DNA of 64,000 nucleotides, taken from assembly GCF_021646545.1 (NCBI RefSeq), contig NZ_JAKIRP010000026.1, forward strand, positions 32,377 through 96,376. Direction: 5' to 3'. Position numbers and translations under genes: made by a program. This stretch comes from Chitinophaga filiformis (GTDB taxonomy: Bacteria > Bacteroidota > Bacteroidia > Chitinophagales > Chitinophagaceae). Of this stretch, positions 43,935-52,795 are shown one piece after another. Within the stretch, counting starts at the first letter, position 1. Every line of letters starts with the position of its first letter. The notes beneath the pieces are model-generated. The model did no database searches, had not been told where the DNA came from, and saw nothing but the letters and a program-made list of their open reading frames with translations.

Positions 43935-45065
43935 ATGGACGACTATCGTCTATGGTCTGAAAAGCATCAAACGATGGAACAGATTCTCGCTAAAACAAAA
44001 TTCTCCGATCCGGCTTCTGACAAGAAACCGTTGATCATTTCCGGTCCCTGCAGCGCAGAAACCGAAGAACAGGTATTGGACACAGCCCTGAGACTGGCTA
44101 AAACCGGTAAAGTAGATGTACTGCGCGCTGGTATCTGGAAGCCACGTACCCGCCCCGGTTCTTTCGAAGGTATTGGTGTAACCGGTTTACCATGGTTACA
44201 GAAAGCAAAGGAACTGACCGGTCTTCCGCTGGCGGTGGAAGTGGCTACCGCTAAGCAAGTGGAAGAAGCGCTGCAGCACGGTGTGGACATCCTCTGGATC
44301 GGAGCGCGTACTACAGTGAACCCATTCTCCGTACAGGAAGTTGCTGATGCACTGAAAGGTGTGGATACAACTGTACTGATCAAAAACCCGATCAATCCTG
44401 ACCTCGAATTGTGGATCGGTGCTGTAGAACGTGTACGTAACTCTGGCATCACCAAAATAGGTCTGATCCACCGTGGATTCTCCAGCTATGGCAATACTGA
44501 ATACCGTAATGCACCGATGTGGCACCTGCCTATCGAAATGAAACGCCGTATGCCTGAACTGCCAATGATCTGCGATCCTAGCCATATCAGCGGCCGCCGC
44601 GATATTCTGCAGGAAGTTTCACAGGAAGCAGTTGACCTGGATTACGATGGTCTGATGCTGGAATCTCATATCGATCCTGATAAAGCATGGAGCGATGCTA
44701 AACAACAGGTTACTCCTGAAAGACTGGCCGAGATTTTGGATGGTATCACCTGGCGTCATGAGCGCACAGATCAGAAAGAATTCAACTCTGCGCTGGATAA
44801 ACTCCGTGGTCAGATCAACCAGATTGATGATGAAATCATGCTGCTGCTGGGCAACCGTATGAAGATCGCTGAGAAGATCGGTATCTACAAGAAAGAGAAC
44901 AACGTGACCATCCTGCAGACAAACCGTTGGAACGAGATCCTGCAGCGCGGTATCTCCAAAGGTGAGAAACTGGGTCTGACAAAAGATTTCATCCTGAAAT
45001 ACTTTGATGCAGTACACCTGGAATCCATCAACAGGCAGAACAGAGTGATGAACGAAGACAAATAG
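43935..45065 (+). CDS. Bifunctional DAHP synthase (type I-beta) / chorismate mutase (AroQ)
   Basis: First enzyme of the shikimate pathway fused to the first committed step of Phe/Tyr synthesis. The DAHP synthase domain (~1-265) has IISGPCSAETEEQV, AGIWKPRTRPGSFEG, IGARTTVNPF and CDPSHISGRRD, with metal and PEP-binding residues. The chorismate mutase domain (~280-365) has LDKLRGQINQIDDEIMLLLGNRMKIAE, the AroQ helix with its catalytic Arg (quoted only in part: LRGQINQIDDEIM, NRMKIAEKIG). 376 residues. Such fusions are common in Bacteroidota and can be feedback-sensitive to prephenate. Confidence 0.94.
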   Translation: MDDYRLWSEKHQTMEQILAKTKFSDPASDKKPLIISGPCSAETEEQVLDTALRLAKTGKVDVLRAGIWKPRTRPGSFEGIGVTGLPWLQKAKELTGLPLAVEVATAKQVEEALQHGVDILWIGARTTVNPFSVQEVADALKGVDTTVLIKNPINPDLELWIGAVERVRNSGITKIGLIHRGFSSYGNTEYRNAPMWHLPIEMKRRMPELPMICDPSHISGRRDILQEVSQEAVDLDYDGLMLESHIDPDKAWSDAKQQVTPERLAEILDGITWRHERTDQKEFNSALDKLRGQINQIDDEIMLLLGNRMKIAEKIGIYKKENNVTILQTNRWNEILQRGISKGEKLGLTKDFILKYFDAVHLESINRQNRVMNEDK

Positions 45066-45079
45066 ACTTAATACAAAAT

Positions 45080-46105
45080 ATGAGAACGTTATCTTACCAG
45101 TTCCAGCATAGTAATACAAAATATTATCTGGGAGAGAGCCTGCTACAGCTGGGCAATTATGCTGATCCCTCCAGAGCCGTACTGGTGGTGGATGAGAATG
45201 TGGATAAACACCACGGGCATAACTTGCCGGGTTGGAGAAAGCTGGTGATCCCGGATGGAGAGGAGAACAAAAGCGGTGAAGTCCTCGAGCAGATCATCAA
45301 TGGTCTGATCGAACTGGAAGCAGACCGTAAGACCATGCTGATAGGCATTGGCGGCGGTATGACCACCGACCTGACCGGTTATGCTGCCAGCATTTACATG
45401 CGGGGCATGCCTGTAGGCTTTGTTCCTACTACTTTGCTGGCACAGGTGGATGCGTCTATTGGTGGCAAAAACGGTATCAACCATGGTAAACATAAGAACA
45501 TGCTGGGCACTATCCGTCAGCCGGAGTTCATCCTGTTCGATTATTCGCTGCCGCTGACGATGCCGGCAGAAGAATGGCATAACGGCTTCGCGGAGATCAT
45601 CAAGTATGCATGCATTCTCGATGCCAGCCTGTTCACCTACCTGGAAGAGAACCGTGATAAAGCCATGCAGCGTGATGTGGCCGTACTGGAGTACCTGGTG
45701 GAACGTTCTGTAGAACTGAAGACCCAGGTAGTACTGGAAGATGAATTTGAAACCGGATCCCGGCGCTGGCTTAACTTCGGTCATACGCTCGGACACGCAG
45801 TGGAAAAGATCGAGAACATCGCGCATGGTAAAGCTGTTGCTATTGGTATGGTAGCTGCTTCCAAGATCTCAGAAAAACTGAAAGGATTGCCTGTGGAACA
45901 AACCAACAGGCTGATCCGCCTCATTAACGATTACCAGTTGCCGGTTACGCTGACCTCCAACAAGGAAGAAGTGTTCAACATCTTCAAGCTGGACAAGAAG
46001 CGGGAGAAAGATGCGATTCACTTTGTGCTGCTTGAGGAAATAGGCAAGGCTACTACGCAGCCTGTTCCTATCACAGTATTGAAGCAGATGCTGGATGAAC
46101 TATAA
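45080..46105 (+). CDS. aroB: 3-Dehydroquinate synthase
   Basis: Second shikimate-pathway enzyme (NAD+ and Zn). GIGGGMTTDLTGYAASIYMRG near residue 90 binds NAD; FVPTTLLAQVDASIGGKNGINHGKHKNMLG (key parts VDASIGGK and GKHKNMLG) and NFGHTLGHAVE near 235, which supplies Zn ligands, are the family motifs. 341 residues, 14 nt after the fusion gene. Confidence 0.95.
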   Translation: MRTLSYQFQHSNTKYYLGESLLQLGNYADPSRAVLVVDENVDKHHGHNLPGWRKLVIPDGEENKSGEVLEQIINGLIELEADRKTMLIGIGGGMTTDLTGYAASIYMRGMPVGFVPTTLLAQVDASIGGKNGINHGKHKNMLGTIRQPEFILFDYSLPLTMPAEEWHNGFAEIIKYACILDASLFTYLEENRDKAMQRDVAVLEYLVERSVELKTQVVLEDEFETGSRRWLNFGHTLGHAVEKIENIAHGKAVAIGMVAASKISEKLKGLPVEQTNRLIRLINDYQLPVTLTSNKEEVFNIFKLDKKREKDAIHFVLLEEIGKATTQPVPITVLKQMLDEL

Positions 46106-46117
46106 ACCTAACTAATT

Positions 46118-47404
46118 ATGCAAGTAACAATATCACCCGGCGCAATCAGTGGTACAGTGACCGCCAATCCTTCCAAAAGTGCTATGCAACGCGCTGTTGC
46201 AGCAGCACTGCTGAGCAATGGTACCAGCATTATCCGTAATCCCGGTCTGAGCAATGACTGCCTGGCAGCGCTCGACGTAGCCGGAAAACTGGGTGCCGTT
46301 ATTAAACGTAATGAGGACCATATAGAAATTACAAGCAAAGGAGTATTTCCTCCTGCTGAAAATAAAGAGATCAACTGCGGGGAGTCCGGCCTCGGTATCC
46401 GCATGTTCACGCCCATAGCTGCACTGTCTGATCAGGCTATTACCATCAACGGACATGGTAGCCTGACCACCCGCCCGATGGACTTCTTCGAGCAGGTGTT
46501 ACCTCAGCTGGATGTGAAATGCACGACCCGCGAAGGGAAACTGCCATTGAACATACAAGGCCCGCTGAAAGCGAAGAACATCACCATAGATGGTTCACTC
46601 AGTTCTCAGTTCCTCACCGGTTTGCTGATGGCATACGGTTCAGTAGCAGAAGATGTGACCATCACCGTAAAAGATCTGAAAAGCAAACCTTATATCGCAC
46701 TGACACTGCAACTGATGGAGCAGTTTGGCGTGCAGGTAAAAGAGGAGCAGTTTGAGAAATTCCACTTTGGTAAACGCCAGGCATATAAAGCTGGTGAATA
46801 TACGGTGGAAGGAGACTGGAGCGGCGCCGCCTTTCTGCTGGTAGCTGCAGCTGTAGCTGGCAAGGCGGAGGTTCACCATCTGAATACACAATCTGCACAG
46901 TCAGATAAAGCGATCCTGGAAGCCCTTGAAAAAGCGGGCGCCGGACTGATGCCTGGTGTATTCACCGTGATCGTACAGAAGAATAAATTGCAGGCATTTG
47001 ACTTTGATGCAACAGATTGTCCTGACCTGTTTCCTCCGCTGGTAGCCCTGGCTGCCAATTGTGAAGGCACCACCAAGATCATTGGCGTGAACAGGTTGGC
47101 GCACAAAGAAAGTGACCGTGGTAAAACCCTGCAGGAAGAATTTGGCAAAATGGGTATTGCCATTGACCTGCATGGCGATGAAATGCTGGTACACGGTGGT
47201 ACAGGCATTAAAGGAGCCGTTGTCAGCTCGCACAATGACCATCGTATTGCCATGGCTTGTGCAGTAGCTGCACTTACAGCCGATGCACCGGTAATCATCG
47301 AAGACGCAGAAGCCATCAACAAATCATACCCTGAGTTCTATGAACATCTGGAGAAGATCGGAGGTATAGTAAAAAAGCAGGGATCAGCAAGCCTGACGCA
47401 TTAA
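46118..47404 (+). CDS. aroA: 3-Phosphoshikimate 1-carboxyvinyltransferase (EPSP synthase)
   Basis: Joins shikimate-3-phosphate and PEP. NPSKSAMQRAVAAALLSNG binds the substrates; NCGESGLGIRMFTPIAAL contains the GESG turn; SSQFLTGLLMAYG and VNRLAHKESDRG, then HNDHRIAMACAVAAL, are the remaining EPSPS signatures. 428 residues. The usual LxPGNAGTAxR motif is replaced by the CGESGLGIR form seen in Bacteroidota. 12 nt after aroB. Confidence 0.95.
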   Translation: MQVTISPGAISGTVTANPSKSAMQRAVAAALLSNGTSIIRNPGLSNDCLAALDVAGKLGAVIKRNEDHIEITSKGVFPPAENKEINCGESGLGIRMFTPIAALSDQAITINGHGSLTTRPMDFFEQVLPQLDVKCTTREGKLPLNIQGPLKAKNITIDGSLSSQFLTGLLMAYGSVAEDVTITVKDLKSKPYIALTLQLMEQFGVQVKEEQFEKFHFGKRQAYKAGEYTVEGDWSGAAFLLVAAAVAGKAEVHHLNTQSAQSDKAILEALEKAGAGLMPGVFTVIVQKNKLQAFDFDATDCPDLFPPLVALAANCEGTTKIIGVNRLAHKESDRGKTLQEEFGKMGIAIDLHGDEMLVHGGTGIKGAVVSSHNDHRIAMACAVAALTADAPVIIEDAEAINKSYPEFYEHLEKIGGIVKKQGSASLTH

Positions 47405-47478
47405 CAGAAGCAGGGCTGACCAGCGGTATTCCGTAGAGGTATCCGTTAGTCAGCGCTGAAAAAAATTACACATACAGC

Positions 47479-48474
47479 ATGAACAGCTTTGGTAGATTAT
47501 TCCGGGTGAACGTTTTTGGAGAATCGCATGGCGCCAGCGTAGGCGTGAATATTGACGGCATTCCTGCCGGTATTCCGCTTACCCAGGAAGACTTCCTGCC
47601 CGACCTGGAAAGGCGTAAGGCAGGTGCGAAAGGTACCACCCCCCGTAAGGAAGAAGATCTGCCTTACATCAAATCCGGTGTGTTTAACGACCGTACCACC
47701 GGTGCTCCCATCACAATATTATTTGAGAACAACAATACCCGCAGTACCGATTACGAGAAACTGCGTGAATTTCCCCGTCCCGGTCATGCAGACTTTGTGG
47801 CTACACACAAGTTTGGCGGCTTTGAAGATTACCGCGGTGGTGGTCACTTCAGTGGTCGTCTGACCTTGAACCTGGTCGCAGCTGGTGTAATTGCAAAGAA
47901 GATCCTTGGTCCCAGCATTTCTGTAAAAGCAACGCTGATAGAAGTTGGTGGTCTGCCTGATGCGGAAAAGGGCCTGGAGGCTGCGATTGCTGCCAAAGAC
48001 TCTGTTGGTGGTATCGTTGAGTGCGTGGTAGAGGGTTTGCCTATTGGTCTCGGAGAACCTTTCTTTGATTCTGTGGAATCGACCATTGCACACGCAGTAT
48101 TCTCTATCCCTGCCATCAAGGGCATCGAATTCGGAGCCGGTTTTGCTGCCGCCCGCATGAAAGGAGTAGAGCACAATGACGCCATCCTCGATGCAAGTGG
48201 TAAAACAGCTACCAACAATGCCGGTGGCGTAGTAGGAGGGATAACAAATGGCAATCCCCTGGTATTCCGGGTAGCCGTAAAGCCTACCTCCAGCACACCT
48301 AAAGAACAACACACACTGAATATAAAAAGCGGAGAAGTGGAAAGCTTCAGCGTAAAAGGACGCCACGATCTGTGCATCGCACTGAGAGTACCTGTAGTCC
48401 TGGAAGCTGTAGCTGCCATGGCGCTCGCAGATTTTATGCTGCTGGAACAGAGAAGTGGTAGGGTGTACAAATAA
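47479..48474 (+). CDS. aroC: Chorismate synthase
   Basis: Flavin-dependent last step to chorismate. GRLFRVNVFGESHGASVG at the N-terminus is the family signature; RPGHADFVATHKFGGFEDYRGGGHFSGR (key words RPGHAD and DYRGGGHFSGR) and TNNAGGVVGGITNGNP near 245 follow. 331 residues, slightly shorter than the usual ~350-360. Last gene of the operon; aroE, aroK and the dehydroquinase gene are not in this cluster. Confidence 0.95.
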   Translation: MNSFGRLFRVNVFGESHGASVGVNIDGIPAGIPLTQEDFLPDLERRKAGAKGTTPRKEEDLPYIKSGVFNDRTTGAPITILFENNNTRSTDYEKLREFPRPGHADFVATHKFGGFEDYRGGGHFSGRLTLNLVAAGVIAKKILGPSISVKATLIEVGGLPDAEKGLEAAIAAKDSVGGIVECVVEGLPIGLGEPFFDSVESTIAHAVFSIPAIKGIEFGAGFAAARMKGVEHNDAILDASGKTATNNAGGVVGGITNGNPLVFRVAVKPTSSTPKEQHTLNIKSGEVESFSVKGRHDLCIALRVPVVLEAVAAMALADFMLLEQRSGRVYK

Positions 48475-48535
48475 TACATATACATGACAACAGATTAATG
48501 ATCTCTGTACCACGTCATTAACAAAACATAATAGG

Positions 48536-48645
48536 ACTCCGTTTAGGAGCCCCGTGTTTGTAGCGCGGGGTGCAACCCCGGGACAAAATGCGGGGTGCAA
48601 ACCCGGGGACAAAATATGACGTTCCCCTGGAGGGAATCCCGTGAA
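48536..48645. repeat. Dispersed intergenic repeat, copy B (with internal duplication)
   Basis: CTCCGTTTAGGAGC, GTGTTTGTA, GCGGGGTGCAACCCCGGGACAAAATG, then a second GCGGGGTGCAAACCCGGGGACAAAATATG, then CGTTCCCCTGGAGGGAATCCCG. The first part shares its ordered words with copy A at 32886. The palindromic words can fold into several short hairpins. It lies between aroC and its terminator. Confidence 0.5.
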
Positions 48646-48662
48646 CCGAGATATTATCAAAT

Positions 48663-48698
48663 AAAAAAGGCGAATGAGATCCTCATTCGCCTTTTTTT
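48663..48698. terminator. Bidirectional terminator (aroC / FKBP gene)
   Basis: AAAAAAGGCGAATGAG pairs perfectly with CTCATTCGCCTTTTTT around ATC. Serves the aromatic operon (+) and the FKBP gene (-). Confidence 0.92.
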
Positions 48699-48713
48699 AT
48701 TTTCCATCGAAAA

Positions 48714-49439
48714 TTACTTCTCGATCGCGATCAATTCTACTTCGAACACCAGCGTGCTGTTAGGGCCGATTTTCGGACCTGCCTGACGGTCGCCATAAGC
48801 CAGTTCGGAAGGAATGAACAGCTTCCATTTTGAACCCACAGGCATCAGCTGTAATGCTTCTGTCCAACCCTTGATAACGCCGCTAACAGGGAAGGAGATT
48901 GGCTGGCCTCTCTCTACGGAGCTATCGAATACGGTACCATCTATTAAAGTACCGTGGTAGTGCGTTTTTACCTTGTCATTGATGGTTGGTTTGGGGCCGG
49001 TACCGTCAGTAATGATCTGGTACTGCAAACCGCTTGGCAGCGTCACCACGCCTGGTTTGGTTTTATTTTCCGCCAGGAACTGTTCGCCGGCAGCCTTGTT
49101 CTTTTGCATTTTCTCAGCTTTTATCTGTTGTAAATATTCGCTAACACTCATATTGCCTTGTTCTTTTGTTATCAATGGTGTGCCGCCACTAACGGCTTCT
49201 TTCAACGCTTTAGCCAGTACATCCGTTTTTACGCTGTCCAGGCCCTGGGTTTTCAGCATATTACCAAATTCCAGGCCAATAGCATAACTGATGGTATCCA
49301 GTTTGGTTTGCAATAACGGAGCTGGCGCTACAGCTACCGGAACTTCCTCTTCTTTTCTGGACTTCTTCTTCTTTTTTTGTGCGTAACCAGGAAGGGTAGC
49401 CACGCCCAGAACTCCAAGTAATAGGGCTTTTCTAATCAT
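48714..49439 (-). CDS. FKBP-type peptidyl-prolyl cis-trans isomerase, exported
   Basis: Protein-folding helper acting in the envelope. 241 residues from the ATG at 49439, where a signal peptide begins (IRKALLLGVLGVATLPGYAQ); an in-frame upstream start would bury it. A Lys-rich stretch (KKKKKSRKEEE) follows, then an FKBP-type N-terminal dimerisation segment (ISYAIGLEFGNMLKTQG) and the catalytic FKBP domain (~135-241: VKTHYHGTLIDGTVFDSSVE; FPVSGVIKGWTEALQLMPVG; SELAYGDRQAG). Probable periplasmic Mip/FkpA-like protein. Confidence 0.92.
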   Translation of the reverse strand: MIRKALLLGVLGVATLPGYAQKKKKKSRKEEEVPVAVAPAPLLQTKLDTISYAIGLEFGNMLKTQGLDSVKTDVLAKALKEAVSGGTPLITKEQGNMSVSEYLQQIKAEKMQKNKAAGEQFLAENKTKPGVVTLPSGLQYQIITDGTGPKPTINDKVKTHYHGTLIDGTVFDSSVERGQPISFPVSGVIKGWTEALQLMPVGSKWKLFIPSELAYGDRQAGPKIGPNSTLVFEVELIAIEK

Positions 49440-49508
49440 ATAATGGTTTATTGAACTGTTCACAATACCCTTGCAGAACACCGCCGGGGATGGCCTGCAA
49501 GTTAGTAA

Positions 49509-51407
49509 CTATTTGATTACCGGCAACTCTATATGAGAAGCATGCTGAGCATCATGGTAAATGCGGATGTCTGCCTTCCGGAAATCCTTATCGTCGCAGG
49601 TGTAAATATTGGTAAATACCTGTGGGTTCCTGTCTACCAGCGGGAACCAGCTGCTCTGTATCTGTACCATGATCTTATGACCTTTTTTGAAGGTATGAGC
49701 CACATCCGGCAGACTAAAGTTTACGTCAGTCGGCGTGTTAGGTTTGAACGCTTCCGGCTTTTCAAAGCTGTTGCGGTATTTGCCTCTCATGATCTCGCCA
49801 CGTACCAGCATCTGGTAGCCTCCCATCGGGTAGGTAGCGGAAGGTACCCTGCGGTGTTCGCTGTGTGCCTCTGTTTCATATTTGAAATCGTTGGGGAACA
49901 CATCGATCAGTTTTACTACAAAATCGGCGTCTGTACCACTGGTGCTTACCACCAGTTTTGCCAGCAGTGGGCCTGCCACCGTAATGTCTTCTGTCAGCAC
50001 CGGTGTTTCGAATACAGCTACATCCGGGCGTCTGGCGGCAAAGCGCTGATCGTCTGTCATATAGTTGATGGTGCGGTCAAAATGTACATCTTCTGTATAT
50101 GGTACCGGTTTGGCAGGATCGCTCACGTATTCGGTAAAGCCGCCGGCAGGGAGTGGTTTGCTGAAATCGAGCTTACCATTGGCCTGCAGGTATAATGGCT
50201 GCTGCTGGATGTTCGCCACTGGCCATTGTGACAACTTACGCCATTGGTTTTCTCCTGTAAAGAAGATGGTGGCTTCAGCAATGCTGTCGGCAGTACCTTT
50301 TCCTTTCAGGTAATAGTTGAAGAAAGGAACTTCTATATTCTCCTGGTACCATGTGGAGGTAGGACTGCCAAAGCGCACATTACCCAGGGAGGAGCCGTTA
50401 TTTACCCTGGAAGACCATTGGCCGTGATACCAGGGACCCATTACAACACGGTTATTGGTTTTGCCGCTTTGCTTTTCAATCGCTTTATAGGTGTTCCATG
50501 CACCAAAGCAGTCTTCTGCATCGAACAGGCCACCTACCTCCAGCATAGCTGGTTGTACACTTGTCAGGAATTGCCTTACGTTACGCGCTTTCCACCAATT
50601 GTCCAGGTCAGGATGTGCCATAAGATCTTTCCAGAAAGCAATGCTATCGCCCATTAAGCGGGTGAAGTTCTTTACCGCTCCTGTACGCAGGTAGAAGTCG
50701 TAATTGTCAGTATTGTGGTATTCAAAACCGGTAGGACCTACGGTAGTAGGTTTAGGTCTTGGTTTACCAAAGCTGGTATAAAAAGCAAAGGCGTCTGTAA
50801 TAAAGAAGGCGCCATTGTGGTGAAAGTCATCTCCGATGAACCAGTCAGTTACCGGCGCCTGCGGGCTCACCGCTTTTAATGCCGGGTGACCGCTCAACGC
50901 AGCCATGGTGGAATAAAAGCCGGGGTAGGAAATTCCCATTACGCCCACATTGCCATTGTTGCTCTCGAGGTTTTTCACCAGCCAGTCAATAGTATCGTAG
51001 GTATCACTGGCTTCATCAATGTCCTGTTTAGTCTTTTTATTGGGATTATAAGGGCGTACATCCACAAATGTGCCCTCACTCATCCATCGTCCTCTCACAT
51101 CCTGTGTAACGATGATATACCCTTCATGCAGATAAGTATCAAAATGACTGTTCCATAGCGGCAGGAATTTATCTTCTCCATATGGCGCACAGGAATAGGG
51201 CGTACGGGACATAAGGATAGGATGTTTCTCAGATTTGTCTTTCGGCATGTAGATGGTCGTGAACAATTTTACACCATCCCGCATGGGGATGTACACCTCT
51301 TTCTTGGTGTAGTTTTCACGCATCCATAAAGAGTCCTGATTGATGCCTTTCACACAGGAGGTGTGAAAGATAAGTGCTGTTATCACCAGCAATAGTAACG
51401 TTCTCAT
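49509..51407 (-). CDS. CocE/NonD-family hydrolase (X-Pro dipeptidyl peptidase-like), lipoprotein
   Basis: 632 residues. N-terminal lipoprotein signal ending in HTSC (Cys near residue 18). The alpha/beta-hydrolase domain has the nucleophile Ser in VMGISYPGFYS near residue 159, with oxyanion Tyr in SRTPYSCAPYG, and a C-terminal jelly-roll domain as in CocE and glutaryl-7-ACA acylases. The actual substrate (ester, amide or peptide) is unknown. Upstream of the FKBP gene on the same strand. Confidence 0.88.
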   Translation of the reverse strand: MRTLLLLVITALIFHTSCVKGINQDSLWMRENYTKKEVYIPMRDGVKLFTTIYMPKDKSEKHPILMSRTPYSCAPYGEDKFLPLWNSHFDTYLHEGYIIVTQDVRGRWMSEGTFVDVRPYNPNKKTKQDIDEASDTYDTIDWLVKNLESNNGNVGVMGISYPGFYSTMAALSGHPALKAVSPQAPVTDWFIGDDFHHNGAFFITDAFAFYTSFGKPRPKPTTVGPTGFEYHNTDNYDFYLRTGAVKNFTRLMGDSIAFWKDLMAHPDLDNWWKARNVRQFLTSVQPAMLEVGGLFDAEDCFGAWNTYKAIEKQSGKTNNRVVMGPWYHGQWSSRVNNGSSLGNVRFGSPTSTWYQENIEVPFFNYYLKGKGTADSIAEATIFFTGENQWRKLSQWPVANIQQQPLYLQANGKLDFSKPLPAGGFTEYVSDPAKPVPYTEDVHFDRTINYMTDDQRFAARRPDVAVFETPVLTEDITVAGPLLAKLVVSTSGTDADFVVKLIDVFPNDFKYETEAHSEHRRVPSATYPMGGYQMLVRGEIMRGKYRNSFEKPEAFKPNTPTDVNFSLPDVAHTFKKGHKIMVQIQSSWFPLVDRNPQVFTNIYTCDDKDFRKADIRIYHDAQHASHIELPVIK

Positions 51408-51453
51408 AAGCGATTTGATGATTTTGTTTAGATCTGAACAGATTGTCTCTATA

Positions 51454-51804
51454 CTAAGCAGACAGGCTCTCCCTGTCTTTTTTGGGCAACGATTTTACCA
51501 CCAGGTCATAGGAGTCTTTGATCCATTCATACAGTAAACGGTTGGGAATATTGGAATGTACATCTATCGTATTCCAATGTTTCTTGTTCATATGATAACC
51601 CGGTGTTACACCTTCGTATCGCTCCCGTAGTTCAATCGCTATCTCGGGGTCGCACTTGAGGTTGAATGTGTCAAAATTATCAACATGCGTAAGTGTGAAC
51701 AGCTTACCTTTTACCTTGTATACAAGGATCTCTTCACCAAAAGGAAACTCTTCTGTAACGCCTGGCAGTGACAAACAATATTCTCTGAATTGTTCAATAT
51801 TCAT
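51454..51804 (-). CDS. MmcQ/YjbR-family protein
   Basis: 116 residues: EQFREYCLSLPGVTEEFPFGEEILVYKVKGKLF (the LPGVTEEFPFG part is the signature) and GYHMNKKHWNTIDVHSNIP match the YjbR (CyaY-like fold, DUF419) family, sometimes called DNA-binding. Function in the cell is not established. Separate terminator upstream isolates it from the gene at 51940. Confidence 0.88.
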   Translation of the reverse strand: MNIEQFREYCLSLPGVTEEFPFGEEILVYKVKGKLFTLTHVDNFDTFNLKCDPEIAIELRERYEGVTPGYHMNKKHWNTIDVHSNIPNRLLYEWIKDSYDLVVKSLPKKDRESLSA

Positions 51805-51841
51805 AATCGTATATGTGAAGTAGAACTGATAGGAGTAAAGG

Positions 51842-51879
51842 TAAAAAAAAGAAGGCCAACCTCATAGAAGATTGGCCCC
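51842..51879 (-). terminator. Terminator of the 51940-52458 gene
   Basis: On the minus strand GGGGCCAA pairs with TTGGCC(TT) around an AT-rich loop, followed by C and eight Ts. Confidence 0.75.
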
Positions 51880-51939
51880 TGTTATAAATAAAGGTTGATA
51901 GTTGCTACATGCAGCAGATATGGTTGGTTAATGATGAAT

Positions 51940-52458
51940 TTAAAGCTTGGTGATGGCGAGGATCACACGGGAATAACGCCCGTACACGATCTCTACTTGC
52001 TGTCCTGCTTTGAAATCATCCAGCCTGCCACGCATCCAGTAGAACAGGCGCTTTCTTTTCTTTACGCCTTCCTGTTGCACAATGAAGCTCGTTTGCATGT
52101 CATTGTTGCCCTGGTAAATCATTTCCAATGGCACCTGTATCTGCCCTTTCTGTAGTTTGGTAAGATCTTTTTTGATCGTGTAGTAACGTACATCTGTTAC
52201 CTTGATCAGCGCAAAGATCAGCACCAATACGAAAGACATCAGCCAAACCCAGAACCAGGCGTTCTTATAGGAAAATAAAGACTGATTGATCTCTTCGTCG
52301 CTAAGGCGTTTACTGAGAAAAAATTGAGGTACAAAGGCTGCGATGATCACTAGCAGCAAACCAATTCCGATGAATTTGTAAATCTGCCTTGTGTTCTTTT
52401 TTAACGCATCCTGAAGAAGAAAGATCTCTTCGGTGGACATAAAAGAGTAGTCCTGCAT
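51940..52458 (-). CDS. Membrane protein of unknown function (two transmembrane segments)
   Basis: 172 residues with two hydrophobic segments (about 28-48, FIGIGLLLVIIAAFVPQF, and 67-90, WFWVWLMSFVLVLIFALI) and a C-terminal cytoplasmic or periplasmic domain rich in basic residues (EGVKKRKRLFYWMRGRLDDF). I do not recognise a family. Own terminator at 51842. Confidence 0.65.
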   Translation of the reverse strand: MQDYSFMSTEEIFLLQDALKKNTRQIYKFIGIGLLLVIIAAFVPQFFLSKRLSDEEINQSLFSYKNAWFWVWLMSFVLVLIFALIKVTDVRYYTIKKDLTKLQKGQIQVPLEMIYQGNNDMQTSFIVQQEGVKKRKRLFYWMRGRLDDFKAGQQVEIVYGRYSRVILAITKL

Positions 52459-52760
52459 AATAATAATGGTTTTTCTTATATCTAATTTATATAAAATATT
52501 ATTAAAATACTTATAATATTAACGGCAATCCTGTCAACTTAGTATTAGTTGGGCTTAAATAATTGGTAATCAGGAAAAAGTTTTTTATATAGATTATCTG
52601 ATATTACACATAAAAGACAATCTGCCATGGACAGAATTGTGTGGCAACGCACAAAAATGAGGAGGGAGTAAGATTTGTAATAGTTGATATTGTGTCAGCA
52701 AGTATCAGAACAAGTTGTGCCTGGCCGGGAGACATAAAGAACAATTGCATATACAAAAGA
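52459..52760. other. AT-rich gap without a recognised gene
   Basis: About 300 bp between the membrane-protein gene and the TraB/GumN gene's terminator. It must hold the promoter for the gene at 52458 (the first ~60 bp are very AT-rich). I see no ORF of convincing composition, no tRNA and no repeat. Confidence 0.5.
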
Positions 52761-52788
52761 AAAAAGGGTGCCTCAATTGAGACACCCT
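52761..52788 (-). terminator. Terminator of the TraB/GumN gene
   Basis: GGGTG-CTCAATTGAG-CACCC imperfect palindrome followed on the minus strand by TTTTTTCTTTTG. Confidence 0.8.
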
Positions 52789-52795
52789 GATATAC

